Positions 1-6,514 are shown, counted from the first letter of the stretch. The stretch is 6,909 nucleotides of DNA from Caulobacter sp. (GCA_014378155.1 JACMOF010000128.1:1-6909); one strand, 5' to 3'. Program-made: numbers and translations. Notes: generated from the letters alone by a model not told the origin.

Positions 1-5
1 AGCAG

Positions 6-40
6 ACCCCTCCGTCCCCCGAAGCGGGCGGCTCCTCCCC
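6..40. repeat. C-rich hairpin repeat, unit 1 (imperfect)
   Basis: An inverted stem (14-21 with 25-32, loop AAG, two mismatched pairs) is flanked by ACCCCTCC on the left and TCCTCCCC on the right. The same design recurs 30 bases further on at 70-100. It lies in non-coding DNA downstream of recA. The degenerate stem suggests an older or decayed copy. I assign it to a REP-like intergenic repeat family by its pattern only. Confidence 0.45.
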
Positions 41-69
41 TTGAAGGGAATTGGCAGATAGCGCGGTAG

Positions 70-100
70 ACCCCCTCCGGCCCTGCGGGCCACCTCCCCC
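70..100. repeat. C-rich hairpin repeat, unit 2 (intact)
   Basis: ACCCCCTCC (70-78) and ACCTCCCCC (92-100) flank a perfect hairpin: GGCCC (79-83), loop TGC (84-86), GGGCC (87-91). Flanks and design match unit 1 at 6-40. The TGC loop is also found in both hairpins of the large inverted repeat at 6527-6655, which suggests related short palindromic elements. There is no T run, so it is unlikely to be a simple terminator. Positions 1-269 hold no gene that I can support. Confidence 0.55.
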
Positions 101-130
101 TGCGTGAGAGGATTGTCGGAGAAACGAAAT

Positions 131-160
131 CGGACGCCTGGCATGGGGTCCAGGCGTCCG
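131..160 (-). terminator. Rho-independent terminator of recA
   Basis: CGGACGCCTGG (131-141) pairs perfectly with CCAGGCGTCCG (150-160) around an 8-base loop. Read on the minus strand, the 11-bp GC-rich stem is followed by the T-rich stretch ATTTCGTTTC. It lies about 110 bases past the recA stop. On the plus strand the stem is followed by GGGGATCG, so it should act only for minus-strand transcription. The T tract is interrupted, so efficiency is uncertain. Confidence 0.7.
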
Positions 161-269
161 GGGATCGCGGCCTGCCGAGGCGGTATTCCACGGCGGCTAT
201 AAGGCGGGGTCGCGCGCTATGAAAACGGCGGCCGCGAAACCTGTGTCAGGTCAGGCGCTGGGCCTGGAC

Positions 270-1340
270 CTAAGCTTCGTCGCCCTCCTCCGGGCCGCCG
301 ACCAGAAGCTCTTCCTCGATCTTCTGCGACGACTTGCGGACGGCGGCCTCGATCTCGTTGGCCAGATCCTTGTTAACCTTGAGGAACTCGCGGACATTGT
401 CGCGGCCCTGACCGATGCGCTGACTGTTATAGGAGAACCACGAGCCGGCCTTGTCGATCACCCCGGCCTTGACGCCCAGGTCGATGATCTCGCCCAGCTT
501 GGAAATGCCCTCGCCATACATGATGTCGAACTCGACCTCGCGGAACGGCGGCGCCACCTTGTTCTTGACCACCTTGACCCGGACGTTGTTGCCGACGATC
601 TCGTCACGGTTCTTCACCGAGCCGGTACGACGGATGTCCAGGCGGACCGAGGCGTAGAACTTCAGGGCGTTGCCGCCCGTGGTGGTTTCCGGGCTGCCGT
701 ACATCACCCCGATCTTGTGACGGATCTGGTTGATGAAGATGACGATGGTGTTGGTCTTGTTGATCGAGCCGGTCAGCTTGCGCAGCGCCTGGCTCATCAG
801 GCGGGCCTGCAGACCGGGCAGGCTGTCGCCCATCTCGCCTTCGATTTCTGCCTTGGGGGTCAGGGCCGCGACCGAGTCGATGACCACCACGTCTACGGCG
901 CCGGAGCGCACCAGGGTGTCGGTGATCTCCAGGGCCTGCTCGCCATTGTCGGGCTGCGAGACCAGCAGGTTGTCGAGATTGACCCCCAGCTTGAAGGCGT
1001 AGCCCGGATCGAGCGCGTGCTCGGCATCGACGAAGGCGGCGGTGCCGCCGGCCTTCTGGACCTCGGCCACCACGTGCAGGGCCAGAGTGGTCTTGCCCGA
1101 GCTTTCCGGACCGTAGATCTCGATCACCCGCCCCTTGGGCAGGCCGCCGATGCCCAGAGCGATGTCGAGGCCCAGCGAGCCGGTGGACACCGACTCGATC
1201 TCCATCTTGCCCTTCTCGCCCAGCTTCATCACCGAGCCCTTGCCGAACGCCCGGTCGATCTGCGCCAGCGCCGCTTCAAGAGCGCGCTGTTTGTCGCCGT
1301 CTTCTTTGCCCACGAGTTTCAAAGCCGCCTGATTGCTCAT
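270..1340 (-). CDS. recA: Recombinase RecA
   Basis: RecA is the DNA-dependent ATPase that forms filaments on single-stranded DNA, drives strand exchange in homologous recombination, and triggers LexA self-cleavage in the SOS response. The 356-residue product has the usual family length. Visible motifs are Walker A GPESSGKT (77-84), the catalytic glutamate in VDAEHALDP (E107), Walker B VVVIDS (151-156), and DNA-binding loop 2 beginning [20 protein letters not shown] (204-223), including Q205, which matches the allosteric glutamine of the family. The tail is short and acidic (EEGDEA). The start is supported by the standard N-terminal sequence leading into [19 protein letters not shown]. The ribosome site is weak (AAGGGCGGA about 8-15 bases upstream). 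A LexA box overlaps the -35 element upstream, and a perfect stem-loop lies downstream. The gene diverges from the EAL-domain gene. Identity is essentially certain. Confidence 0.99.
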   Translation of the reverse strand: MSNQAALKLVGKEDGDKQRALEAALAQIDRAFGKGSVMKLGEKGKMEIESVSTGSLGLDIALGIGGLPKGRVIEIYGPESSGKTTLALHVVAEVQKAGGTAAFVDAEHALDPGYAFKLGVNLDNLLVSQPDNGEQALEITDTLVRSGAVDVVVIDSVAALTPKAEIEGEMGDSLPGLQARLMSQALRKLTGSINKTNTIVIFINQIRHKIGVMYGSPETTTGGNALKFYASVRLDIRRTGSVKNRDEIVGNNVRVKVVKNKVAPPFREVEFDIMYGEGISKLGEIIDLGVKAGVIDKAGSWFSYNSQRIGQGRDNVREFLKVNKDLANEIEAAVRKSSQKIEEELLVGGPEEGDEA

Positions 1341-1362
1341 TGGAGATCCGCCCTTATTCCAT

Positions 1363-1367
1363 GATTC
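1363..1367. promoter_or_regulatory. GANTC (CcrM-type) site in recA leader
   Basis: GATTC lies between the predicted recA transcription start (near 1420) and the recA start codon, in the untranslated leader. In Caulobacterales, CcrM methylates GANTC, and GcrA recognises such sites near promoters. The motif is only 5 bases long and can occur by chance, so any link to cell-cycle control of recA is inference. Confidence 0.25.
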
Positions 1368-1426
1368 CGACCGGCAGATCGGAGGTTCGCGCTCGGCGCG
1401 CCCTTCGCCTGTGGAATGATTAACGA

Positions 1427-1452
1427 GTACATGCTTTGTTCCGTGTTCACAA
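1427..1452 (-). promoter_or_regulatory. recA promoter (sigma-73 type)
   Basis: On the minus strand, TTGTGAA (plus 1446-1452) and GCATGTAC (plus 1427-1434) are separated by 11 bases. This fits the Caulobacter housekeeping consensus TTGACGS-N10-14-GCTANAWC. Transcription would begin near 1420, giving a leader of about 80 bases before recA. The LexA box overlaps the -35 element, as expected for a repressor that blocks polymerase binding. Confidence 0.6.
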
Positions 1453-1459
1453 GATGTTC
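1445..1459. promoter_or_regulatory. LexA operator (SOS box)
   Basis: GTTC (1445-1448), seven bases, then GTTC (1456-1459) is an exact match to the direct-repeat LexA box GTTC-N7-GTTC known from alphaproteobacteria. It overlaps the -35 element of the recA promoter. A further GTTC at 1438-1441 lies just to its left but is not correctly spaced. The box also lies in the upstream region of the divergent EAL gene, 161 bases before that gene's preferred start. Confidence 0.85.
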
Positions 1460-1480
1460 TTTTCTCGTGGCGCGGAAGCG

Positions 1481-1505
1481 ATGAGGACGGTCTATCGGCT
1501 ATATG
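1481..1505 (+). promoter_or_regulatory. Possible promoter of the EAL-domain gene
   Basis: GCTATATG (1498-1505) matches 7 of 8 positions of the Caulobacter -10 consensus GCTANAWC. A weak -35 candidate, ATGAGGA (1481-1487), lies 10 bases upstream. If real, transcription starts near 1512, which excludes the upstream ATG at 1503 and supports translation from 1620. The -35 match is poor, so this is tentative. Confidence 0.3.
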
Positions 1506-1619
1506 CGTCAGAAGCGGTCACATAGGTCGCGACGGAAATCGCCGCCCTGCGACATTTTCTCGCGCCCTGCGGTCGAGCTTTCGTCCGCGCCTCAACCGCT
1601 CCTTAACAAGCAGGCGCCC

Positions 1620-3254
1620 ATGGTGCCCTCTTCCGGGGGGAGCACCGTCTTGTCGATCGATCCGCGCCGTCTACTGGGCCTGGCCTTCGCCAGCGCCGAC
1701 CTGCTGATGGAAGTCGAGAATGGCCAGGTGATCCTGGCGCTCGGGGCGGCCCAGCGGATCATGGGCCTGGACGAGCGTTCGGTGATGGGCCGGGTGTTCC
1801 GGGATCTCTTCGCCGCCGCCGACCGCCCGCTGGTCGAAGCCGTGCTCAATGTGATGAGCGATGGCTTCCGGCGCGGACCCGTCACACTGCGCATGGCCGG
1901 CGAGCCGCCGCGTCACGTCAATCTGACCATGCGCGCCCTGCCCGACAATGGCGGCCGGATTTCGGTTTCGGTCACCCCCGCCCCCGCCCCTTCGGGCCAG
2001 GTCGACGAGATCGGCCTGCGCAGCCGCGAAAGCTTCGAGGATATCGCCCGGGGCCTGTTCGAGGCCGCCCGGGTCACCGGGCTCGAGCTTGAACTCGCGA
2101 TGGTCGACTTCTCGGGCCTGGACGTCGTCCGCGACCAGCTGTCGCCTCGCGAGGCCCACGCCCTGGACGTCAAGCTGGCCGGCGCGGTGCGGGCCGAGTC
2201 GCACGCCGGCGGCATGGCCACGCGGCTGTCGTCCGAACGCTTCGCCCTGGTGCGGACCAAGTCCGACCATCCCGATGACATGGCCCAACGCCTGACCAAG
2301 TCTACCACGCTGACGGCCGCCGCCCATGTCGTGCCGCTGGACGCCGGCGTCGCCCCGGCCCGCGGGCTGAAGGCCCTGCGCTACGCCTTGGACGATTTCC
2401 TGCGCGAGGGGCTGAAGGACTCCCCCCCGATCAGCCTGTCGGAAGCCATGAACCGCTCGGTCAAGCGCACCCTGGCCAAGGCCGGCGCCCTGGGCGTGGC
2501 GGTCAGCCAGCGGCGGTTCACCTTGGCCTACCAGCCTGTGGTCAACCTGGCGACGGGGATCGCCCATCACCACGAGGCCTTGGTGCGCTTCGAGGACGGC
2601 GGCAGCCCGTTCCAGTTGATCCGCATGGCCGAGGAGCTCGACCTGATCGAGGAGCTGGACCACGCGATCGCCGAGATGGCCGTCCAGCGTCTGGCCGGCG
2701 ACCGGACGGGCGCCATCAAGCTGGCGGTCAATGTCTCGGGTCGGACGATCGTCAACGAGGGCTTCGTCGATCACATCGGCCGCCTGCTGGCCAAGCATGA
2801 CAAGGCCAAGGGTCGCCTGATCTTCGAGATCACCGAATCCAGCGCCATCGACGATCTGCCCCGCGCCAACCAGCATATCCAGGCCCTCCGAGGCCTCGGC
2901 TCACTGGTGTGCCTGGACGATTTCGGGGCTGGAGCCTCGTCCTTCGCCTATCTGCAGGAACTGAGCCTGGACATCGTCAAGATCGACGGCCGCTATGTGC
3001 GCGAACTGGCCGGCAGCGGCCGCGACGGAGCCATGGTCCGCCACCTGGTCCAGATGTGCCGCGACCTGAATATCCGCACCGTCGCCGAGATGGTCGAGAC
3101 CGTCGAGGTCGAGGAGGTCGTCCGCAAGGCCGGGGTCGATTTCGCCCAGGGCTGGCTGTTCGGCAAGCCGGCCGACAAGCCGCAGCCGGCGTTGAAGGTG
3201 GCCTCCGTCACCCCGGCAGCACGGCGGGCCGGGATTTCGGAAGGCTGGGGCTAA
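1620..3254 (+). CDS. PAS / degenerate GGDEF / EAL cyclic-di-GMP phosphodiesterase
   Basis: EAL domains hydrolyse the second messenger cyclic-di-GMP to pGpG. With the ATG at 1620 the product has 544 residues: a PAS-like region (about 20-120), a GGDEF-like region (about 130-275) and an EAL domain (about 295-535). The GGDEF signature is replaced by SSERF (204-208), so cyclase activity is unlikely. The EAL domain keeps the residues expected for catalysis: E319 in EALVR, N371 in NVSG, E403 and E406 in FEITE, D433 and D434 in DDFG, K454 in KID, E490 and E493 in AEMVET, and Q510 in QGWLF. I therefore infer an active phosphodiesterase. No signal peptide or membrane segment is visible, so it is probably cytosolic with PAS input. 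An in-frame ATG at 1503 would add 39 Arg/Ser/Pro-rich residues; I reject it because it overlaps a promoter-like -10. The gene diverges from recA across a LexA box. Confidence 0.9.
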   Translation: MVPSSGGSTVLSIDPRRLLGLAFASADLLMEVENGQVILALGAAQRIMGLDERSVMGRVFRDLFAAADRPLVEAVLNVMSDGFRRGPVTLRMAGEPPRHVNLTMRALPDNGGRISVSVTPAPAPSGQVDEIGLRSRESFEDIARGLFEAARVTGLELELAMVDFSGLDVVRDQLSPREAHALDVKLAGAVRAESHAGGMATRLSSERFALVRTKSDHPDDMAQRLTKSTTLTAAAHVVPLDAGVAPARGLKALRYALDDFLREGLKDSPPISLSEAMNRSVKRTLAKAGALGVAVSQRRFTLAYQPVVNLATGIAHHHEALVRFEDGGSPFQLIRMAEELDLIEELDHAIAEMAVQRLAGDRTGAIKLAVNVSGRTIVNEGFVDHIGRLLAKHDKAKGRLIFEITESSAIDDLPRANQHIQALRGLGSLVCLDDFGAGASSFAYLQELSLDIVKIDGRYVRELAGSGRDGAMVRHLVQMCRDLNIRTVAEMVETVEVEEVVRKAGVDFAQGWLFGKPADKPQPALKVASVTPAARRAGISEGWG

Positions 3255-3257
3255 CCC

Positions 3258-5105
3258 CTATTTGCCGGCCTTGGTCTTGGCTACGTAGTCGTCCACCACG
3301 CGGTCCAGCACGACCAGCGGCGTCATGCCGGCCAGCAGGCCCGCGTCGTGGAACTGGCGGATGTCGAACCGCTTGCCTAGCGCCTTGCGAGCCCGTTCGC
3401 GGGCCCTCAGCCAGGTGATCTTGCCGATCATGTAGCTGCAGGCCTGGCCCGGCCAGACCACATAGCGCTCGATCTCGGTGATCGTGCCGCTCTCCTCGTC
3501 GCCCATGGTCTCGGCCATGTACTTGACCGCCTGTTCGCGGCTCCACCTCTTGTGGTGCATGCCACTGTCGACCACCAGGCGCACGGCCCGGAACAGGGCG
3601 TCGTGCAGCATGCCGATATGGCCGAAGGCGTCGTCCTTATAGATGCCCATCTCGACGGCCAGCTGCTCTGTATAGAGCGCCCAGCCCTCGGTGTAGCCGG
3701 AATTGCCGATGGTCTTGCGGATCAGCGGAAGGCCCTTGGCCTCGTTCGAGATCGACAGCTGCAGGTGGTGACCCGGGACGCCCTCGTGGACGGTCAGGGT
3801 GGTGAGCAGATATTTCGGCTGCTCGGCGGTGTCGCGCAGATTGATCCAGTAGATGCCCGGACGCTTGCCATCCAGCGACGGCGAATTGTAGTAGCCGCCC
3901 GGCGCGCCGGCCTCGATGGCCTTGGGCACGCGGCGGATCTCCAGCGGGGCCTTGGGCAGTTCACCGAAATAGGCCGGCAGCTGCTTGTCGATCCACTTGG
4001 CCTTGGCGTTGAGGTCGGCGATCAGCTGTTCCTTGGCCGCGTCGGTATTGGCGTAGATCTGGGCGGGATCGGTGGCCAGGGCGCGCATCTTCTCGCCCGC
4101 CGTGCCCTTGGTGATCCCCCGGCTCTTGAACAGCACGTCGATCTGCGCCGACAGCGACTTGACCAGGTCCAGACCCAGCTGGTGAATCTCGTCCGGCGTG
4201 ATGGTCGAGGTCGTGTAGTTCTTCAGCGACACGGCGTAGTAGTCGTCGCCGTTCTTCAGCCGCCAGACGCCGGCGTCATGGGTGGCCTTGGGGCGGACGC
4301 TTTCCAGCAGGGCGATCTGGCGCTTGAGGGCGGGCAGCACCGAGGTCTCGTAGATCCTGATCGCCTCGCCGGCCCAGTCGCCGGGGATGGTCTTGGCCTT
4401 GGTCCGGCGGGCCACCGAAAGCACCAGCGGCGCCTCGGCGACGGGCGTGCCGGCGAAGGCCTTCATCTGGATCAGGGCCTTGTCGATCACGAAGTCCGGC
4501 GGGATCACGCCGTCGGCGAAGTCGCGGGCGGCGATGGCTGACTCCTGGTCCATCAGCCGGGCAAAGGCCTCCAACCGCGACAGATAGGCGTCAGCGTCTT
4601 CCTTGGTCTCGATGGCGTGCTGGGTGTCGAGGAAGTCGGGACAGGACTGGTAGGAGCCGGTCAGCTGGCTGAGCACATAGGGCGCGCCGGAGCCGCCGCC
4701 GGCATAGCTGAACTTGCTGTTGCCCTCATCCTGCACGGCTAGGGTGAACTCGACGGTATCGTAATTGACCCCGTCCATGCCGGTCAGGGCCTTGCGGTCT
4801 ATGGCGCGCAGGTCGGCCAGCTGCTGCCTGGTCTGGGCGACGCCGGCGGCGATGGCGGCGGACGAGCGGTCGGCCAGCAGCGACTTGGTCCAGGCCAGGT
4901 CGCCGACGTCCATGCCCAGGCCCGTGGTGGTCTCGGGCGACTGGCGCAGGGTCTTGGCCATGAAGGCGTCGAGCAGGGCGTTCAGCCTGGCCGCCTCGCC
5001 GGTGGCGGCGGCGGCGGCGGGCGCGTCGGCCAGGGCCAGGCTGGGCGCGCTGGCGGCGAAGCCCGCCGCGACGGTGGACAGCAGCATCTGACGACGGTTT
5101 TGCAT
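3258..5105 (-). CDS. Exported DUF885 zinc-peptidase-like protein
   Basis: This 615-residue protein belongs to the DUF885 family, whose members resemble gluzincin metallopeptidases; the natural substrate is unknown. Residues 440-447 are HEGVPGHH, the family's HExxPGHH zinc site, and EGWALYTE (473-480) lies about 30 residues later and probably supplies the third ligand, E473. The N-terminus has a twin-arginine pattern (NRRQMLLS, residues 3-10), a hydrophobic stretch and an ALA|DA cleavage site near residue 26, so I infer export by the Tat system to the periplasm. The start is supported by AAGGGGA (plus 5114-5120), eight bases before the ATG. The NTF2-like gene lies 129 bases upstream on the same strand. 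No clear promoter is visible, although an AT-rich patch near 5181-5189 could hold a -10. The stop is three bases from the convergent EAL gene's stop. Confidence 0.92.
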   Translation of the reverse strand: MQNRRQMLLSTVAAGFAASAPSLALADAPAAAAATGEAARLNALLDAFMAKTLRQSPETTTGLGMDVGDLAWTKSLLADRSSAAIAAGVAQTRQQLADLRAIDRKALTGMDGVNYDTVEFTLAVQDEGNSKFSYAGGGSGAPYVLSQLTGSYQSCPDFLDTQHAIETKEDADAYLSRLEAFARLMDQESAIAARDFADGVIPPDFVIDKALIQMKAFAGTPVAEAPLVLSVARRTKAKTIPGDWAGEAIRIYETSVLPALKRQIALLESVRPKATHDAGVWRLKNGDDYYAVSLKNYTTSTITPDEIHQLGLDLVKSLSAQIDVLFKSRGITKGTAGEKMRALATDPAQIYANTDAAKEQLIADLNAKAKWIDKQLPAYFGELPKAPLEIRRVPKAIEAGAPGGYYNSPSLDGKRPGIYWINLRDTAEQPKYLLTTLTVHEGVPGHHLQLSISNEAKGLPLIRKTIGNSGYTEGWALYTEQLAVEMGIYKDDAFGHIGMLHDALFRAVRLVVDSGMHHKRWSREQAVKYMAETMGDEESGTITEIERYVVWPGQACSYMIGKITWLRARERARKALGKRFDIRQFHDAGLLAGMTPLVVLDRVVDDYVAKTKAGK

Positions 5106-5135
5106 GGCGTGGGTCCCCTTGCCCTGGATCTAGCT

Positions 5136-5161
5136 GGGCAAAGGCCTAGAGGGCCTTGCCC
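5136..5161 (-). other. Stem-loop in the 5' leader of the DUF885 gene
   Basis: GGGCAAAGGCC (5136-5146) and GGCCTTGCCC (5152-5161) form a ten-pair stem with one bulged base around the 5-base loop TAGAG. It ends about 30 bases before the DUF885 start and leaves its ribosome site free. It may affect message stability or form part of a regulatory leader. It has no T run on the minus strand, so it is not an obvious terminator for the upstream NTF2-like gene. Confidence 0.4.
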
Positions 5162-5209
5162 GGCGCGGCAACGGCGGCGGCATTAATTTCCCGTCATCTT
5201 GCGGCCAAG

Positions 5210-5224
5210 CGCATGTTTCATGCG
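5210..5224. other. Small perfect hairpin after the NTF2-like gene
   Basis: CGCATG (5210-5215), loop TTT, CATGCG (5219-5224) is a perfect 6-bp hairpin 11 bases past the NTF2-like stop. It has no T tract on the minus strand, so it could be a weak terminator, a message end protector, or chance. Together with 5136-5161 it is the only structure I see in the 129-base gap between the two minus-strand genes. Confidence 0.3.
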
Positions 5225-5234
5225 GCGGGCCGTG

Positions 5235-5612
5235 TCAGCTCAAGGTCACGAACAGCTCGTTCTCGATCACCCACTGGCCGGTGATCTTGCGCCAGGTCGC
5301 CAGATAGGTCCCGCTTGTATCCGCCACGCCGCGCGTCGTGCCGACCCAGGTTCCGTGCTCGGCGGCCCGGTCGCCCTGGGCGTCGCTCACGACCCGTTCG
5401 GTGGTGCGGACATAGGCGACGAAGGCCGGGTCGGTGAACTGGCTGGCGAAGGCGGCCAGCACGTCGTCGCGACCCAGGATCAATGACCCGTCGCCGACGA
5501 TCACCTTGATGTCCAGCGCGAAGAACGGCGCCAGGCGACGCGCGTCCTTGCCGGCGATCAGCCTGTTGGTCAGCTTACGGCGGGCGGCGATGGCGCCCTC
5601 TGGCGTGGTCAT
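5235..5612 (-). CDS. NTF2/SnoaL-like (DUF4440-type) small protein
   Basis: The product has 125 residues from the ATG at 5612 and fits the NTF2-like alpha+beta cone fold: an N-terminal helical region (AIAARRKLTNRLIAGKDARR), a strand pair around VIVGDGSLILGRDDVLAAF, then strands such as EHGTWVGTT, GTYLATWRKI and WVIENELFV. The pattern of 'work on a substrate, then GRDDV, then W...GTYL..W....G.W.I..E' is typical of SnoaL-like and DUF4440 proteins, which range from enzymes to ligand-binding proteins; the function here is unknown. No signal peptide or membrane segment is seen. An in-frame ATG at 5633 adds seven residues (MQLERLP) and is possible, as neither start has a good ribosome site. A longer frame to 5825 runs through the divergent acetyltransferase gene and is rejected. 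A promoter match lies just upstream. Confidence 0.8.
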   Translation of the reverse strand: MTTPEGAIAARRKLTNRLIAGKDARRLAPFFALDIKVIVGDGSLILGRDDVLAAFASQFTDPAFVAYVRTTERVVSDAQGDRAAEHGTWVGTTRGVADTSGTYLATWRKITGQWVIENELFVTLS

Positions 5613-5654
5613 GGGCAAGCGCTCGAGTTGCATGTGGCTGGCGGGCCGTACGCC

Positions 5655-5682
5655 GGTATAGGCTGCGCCCTGACCGTCGCAA
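5655..5682 (-). promoter_or_regulatory. Promoter of the NTF2-like gene
   Basis: On the minus strand, TTGCGAC (plus 5676-5682) and CCTATACC (plus 5655-5662) are 13 bases apart and agree moderately with TTGACGS-N10-14-GCTANAWC (6 of 8 in the -10). Transcription would start near 5648, about 15 bases before the ATG at 5633 and 36 before the ATG at 5612. The short divergent gap means it must share or overlap DNA with any promoter of the acetyltransferase gene. Confidence 0.4.
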
Positions 5683-5700
5683 ACAGGAGGCCCCGACCGC

Positions 5701-6222
5701 ATGTCGTCCCTGCCAGTGCTGACCACCGCACGCCTGACCCTGGCCCCGCCGGAGCGGTCCGACTTCGAGGACAGCGTCGCGCTGTGGAGCGACCCGATGG
5801 TCACCCGCCATGTCGGCGGCCGCACCTCGACGCCGGAGGAGAGCTGGGCGCGCCTGCTGCGGGCCCGCGGCCTGTGGTCGTTGCTGGGCTACGGCTATTG
5901 GGGCGTGCGCGAGACGGCCACCGGCCGCTATGTCGGCGAGGTGGGGTTCGCCGACTTTCACCGGGCGCTGGAGCCGTCGATCGACGGAATTCCCGAGATG
6001 GGCTGGGTGCTGGCGCTCTGGGCGCATGGGCAGGGCCTGGCGTCGGAGGCCGTGACCGCGGGCCTGGCCTGGGGCGAGACGGTGTGGGGCGAGGGTCCCG
6101 TGGTCTGCATCATCGATCCGGACAACGCCCCGTCGCTGAAGCTGGCAAGGCGCATGGAGTTCGTCGAGGTGGCGCGGACGATCTACAAGGACGGACCGAC
6201 GGTGCTCTTGCGGCGGGGCTAG
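5701..6222 (+). CDS. GNAT-family N-acetyltransferase (RimJ/RimL type)
   Basis: The 173-residue product belongs to the GNAT superfamily (Acetyltransf_3 type), which moves an acetyl group from acetyl-CoA to an amine; relatives acetylate ribosomal protein N-termini, but the substrate here is unknown. Visible signatures are the opening TARLTLAPPERSDFEDSVAL, the strand YVGEVGFADF, the acetyl-CoA pyrophosphate loop HGQGLASEA (H109-A117, with His where the family usually has Arg or Gln), and CIIDPDNAPSLKLARRMEF with N142 and S145, the usual late motif. The start is well supported by AGGAGG (5685-5690), ten bases before the ATG. The gene diverges from the NTF2-like gene. Its TAG stop (6220-6222) is the first three bases of the palindromic repeat at 6219-6285, so its 3' end may have been reshaped by that repeat. 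Confidence 0.92.
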   Translation: MSSLPVLTTARLTLAPPERSDFEDSVALWSDPMVTRHVGGRTSTPEESWARLLRARGLWSLLGYGYWGVRETATGRYVGEVGFADFHRALEPSIDGIPEMGWVLALWAHGQGLASEAVTAGLAWGETVWGEGPVVCIIDPDNAPSLKLARRMEFVEVARTIYKDGPTVLLRRG

Positions 6223-6285
6223 AGCATTTGTTCTCGCATCGCTTTTGCGGAAAACTGGTGGCCACTTTTCCGCGCGATGCTCTAG
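6219..6285. repeat. Palindromic intergenic repeat that supplies two stop codons
   Basis: The ends are perfect inverted repeats, CTAGAGCAT (6219-6227) and ATGCTCTAG (6277-6285). Inside, GCGGAAAACTGG (6247-6258) pairs with CCACTTTTCCGC (6262-6273) with one C-C mismatch, and GCATCGC (6237-6243) can pair with GCGATGC (6274-6280). The core GGAAAAC...CCACTTTTCC between AGAGCAT ends resembles short palindromic repeats I recall as common in alphaproteobacterial genomes. It lies between two convergent genes and could act as a two-way terminator or transcript end. The left arm carries about 13-14 extra bases compared with the right arm. Confidence 0.75.
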
Positions 6286-6509
6286 GCGCCAAGCGCGGCC
6301 AGCTTTTTCATGATCTCGTCTATCCGGGCGTTCGAGCCCTGGCGAAAGGTCTCGTAGGCGCCGGGCTGGGCCGGATCACCGAGGACGGCGACCTCGCGCT
6401 GAAGGCGGGCCAGGCGCTGGAGCTGGGCGTGGCGGACCTGGGCGGCGGTGAGCCGCGCGATGGCGCGATCGATGGGGCAACGCGGCAAGGGCTTGCGGTC
6501 GTCGGACAT
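6282..6509 (-). CDS. Small conserved-looking hypothetical protein, 75 residues
   Basis: I do not recognise this protein. From the ATG at 6509 it has 75 residues, is rich in Arg, Ala, Leu and Gln, and appears mostly helical (TAAQVRHAQLQRLARLQREV, then ARIDEIMKKLAALGA), with one Cys and no signal peptide or membrane segment. A short cytosolic helical or coiled-coil protein is plausible. The start is decided by a strong AGGAGG five bases upstream. An in-frame ATG at 6533 lies inside the neighbouring repeat, has no ribosome site, and is rejected. The TAG stop comes from the end of the repeat at 6219-6285. A 129-bp inverted repeat begins only seven bases upstream of the ribosome site, so the promoter must lie in or beyond it. 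Confidence 0.7.
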   Translation of the reverse strand: MSDDRKPLPRCPIDRAIARLTAAQVRHAQLQRLARLQREVAVLGDPAQPGAYETFRQGSNARIDEIMKKLAALGA

Positions 6510-6514
6510 GTTTT

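Noticed and set aside
219..1364. A 381-codon open frame on the plus strand opposite recA
   Set aside because: It is the antisense of a certain recA gene in high-GC DNA. The translation is rich in Leu, Asp, Val and His without any family motif, as expected of a shadow frame.
1503..1619. N-terminal extension of the EAL protein from the ATG at 1503
   Set aside because: The ATG falls in a promoter-like -10 sequence, and the 39 extra residues are basic and low complexity, unlike a PAS start. It is not fully excluded.
1671..2876. A 401-codon open frame on the minus strand
   Set aside because: It lies opposite the EAL-domain gene, which has clear PAS and EAL motifs. The product is low complexity (Gly, Gln, His, Asp) with no recognisable domain.
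3552..4541. A 329-codon open frame on the plus strand
   Set aside because: It lies opposite the DUF885 gene, whose HEGVPGHH and EGWALYTE motifs fix the coding strand.
5613..5825. N-terminal extension of the NTF2-like gene to 5825
   Set aside because: It would overlap the start of the divergent acetyltransferase gene and pass through its own predicted promoter, and the extra residues do not look like the fold.
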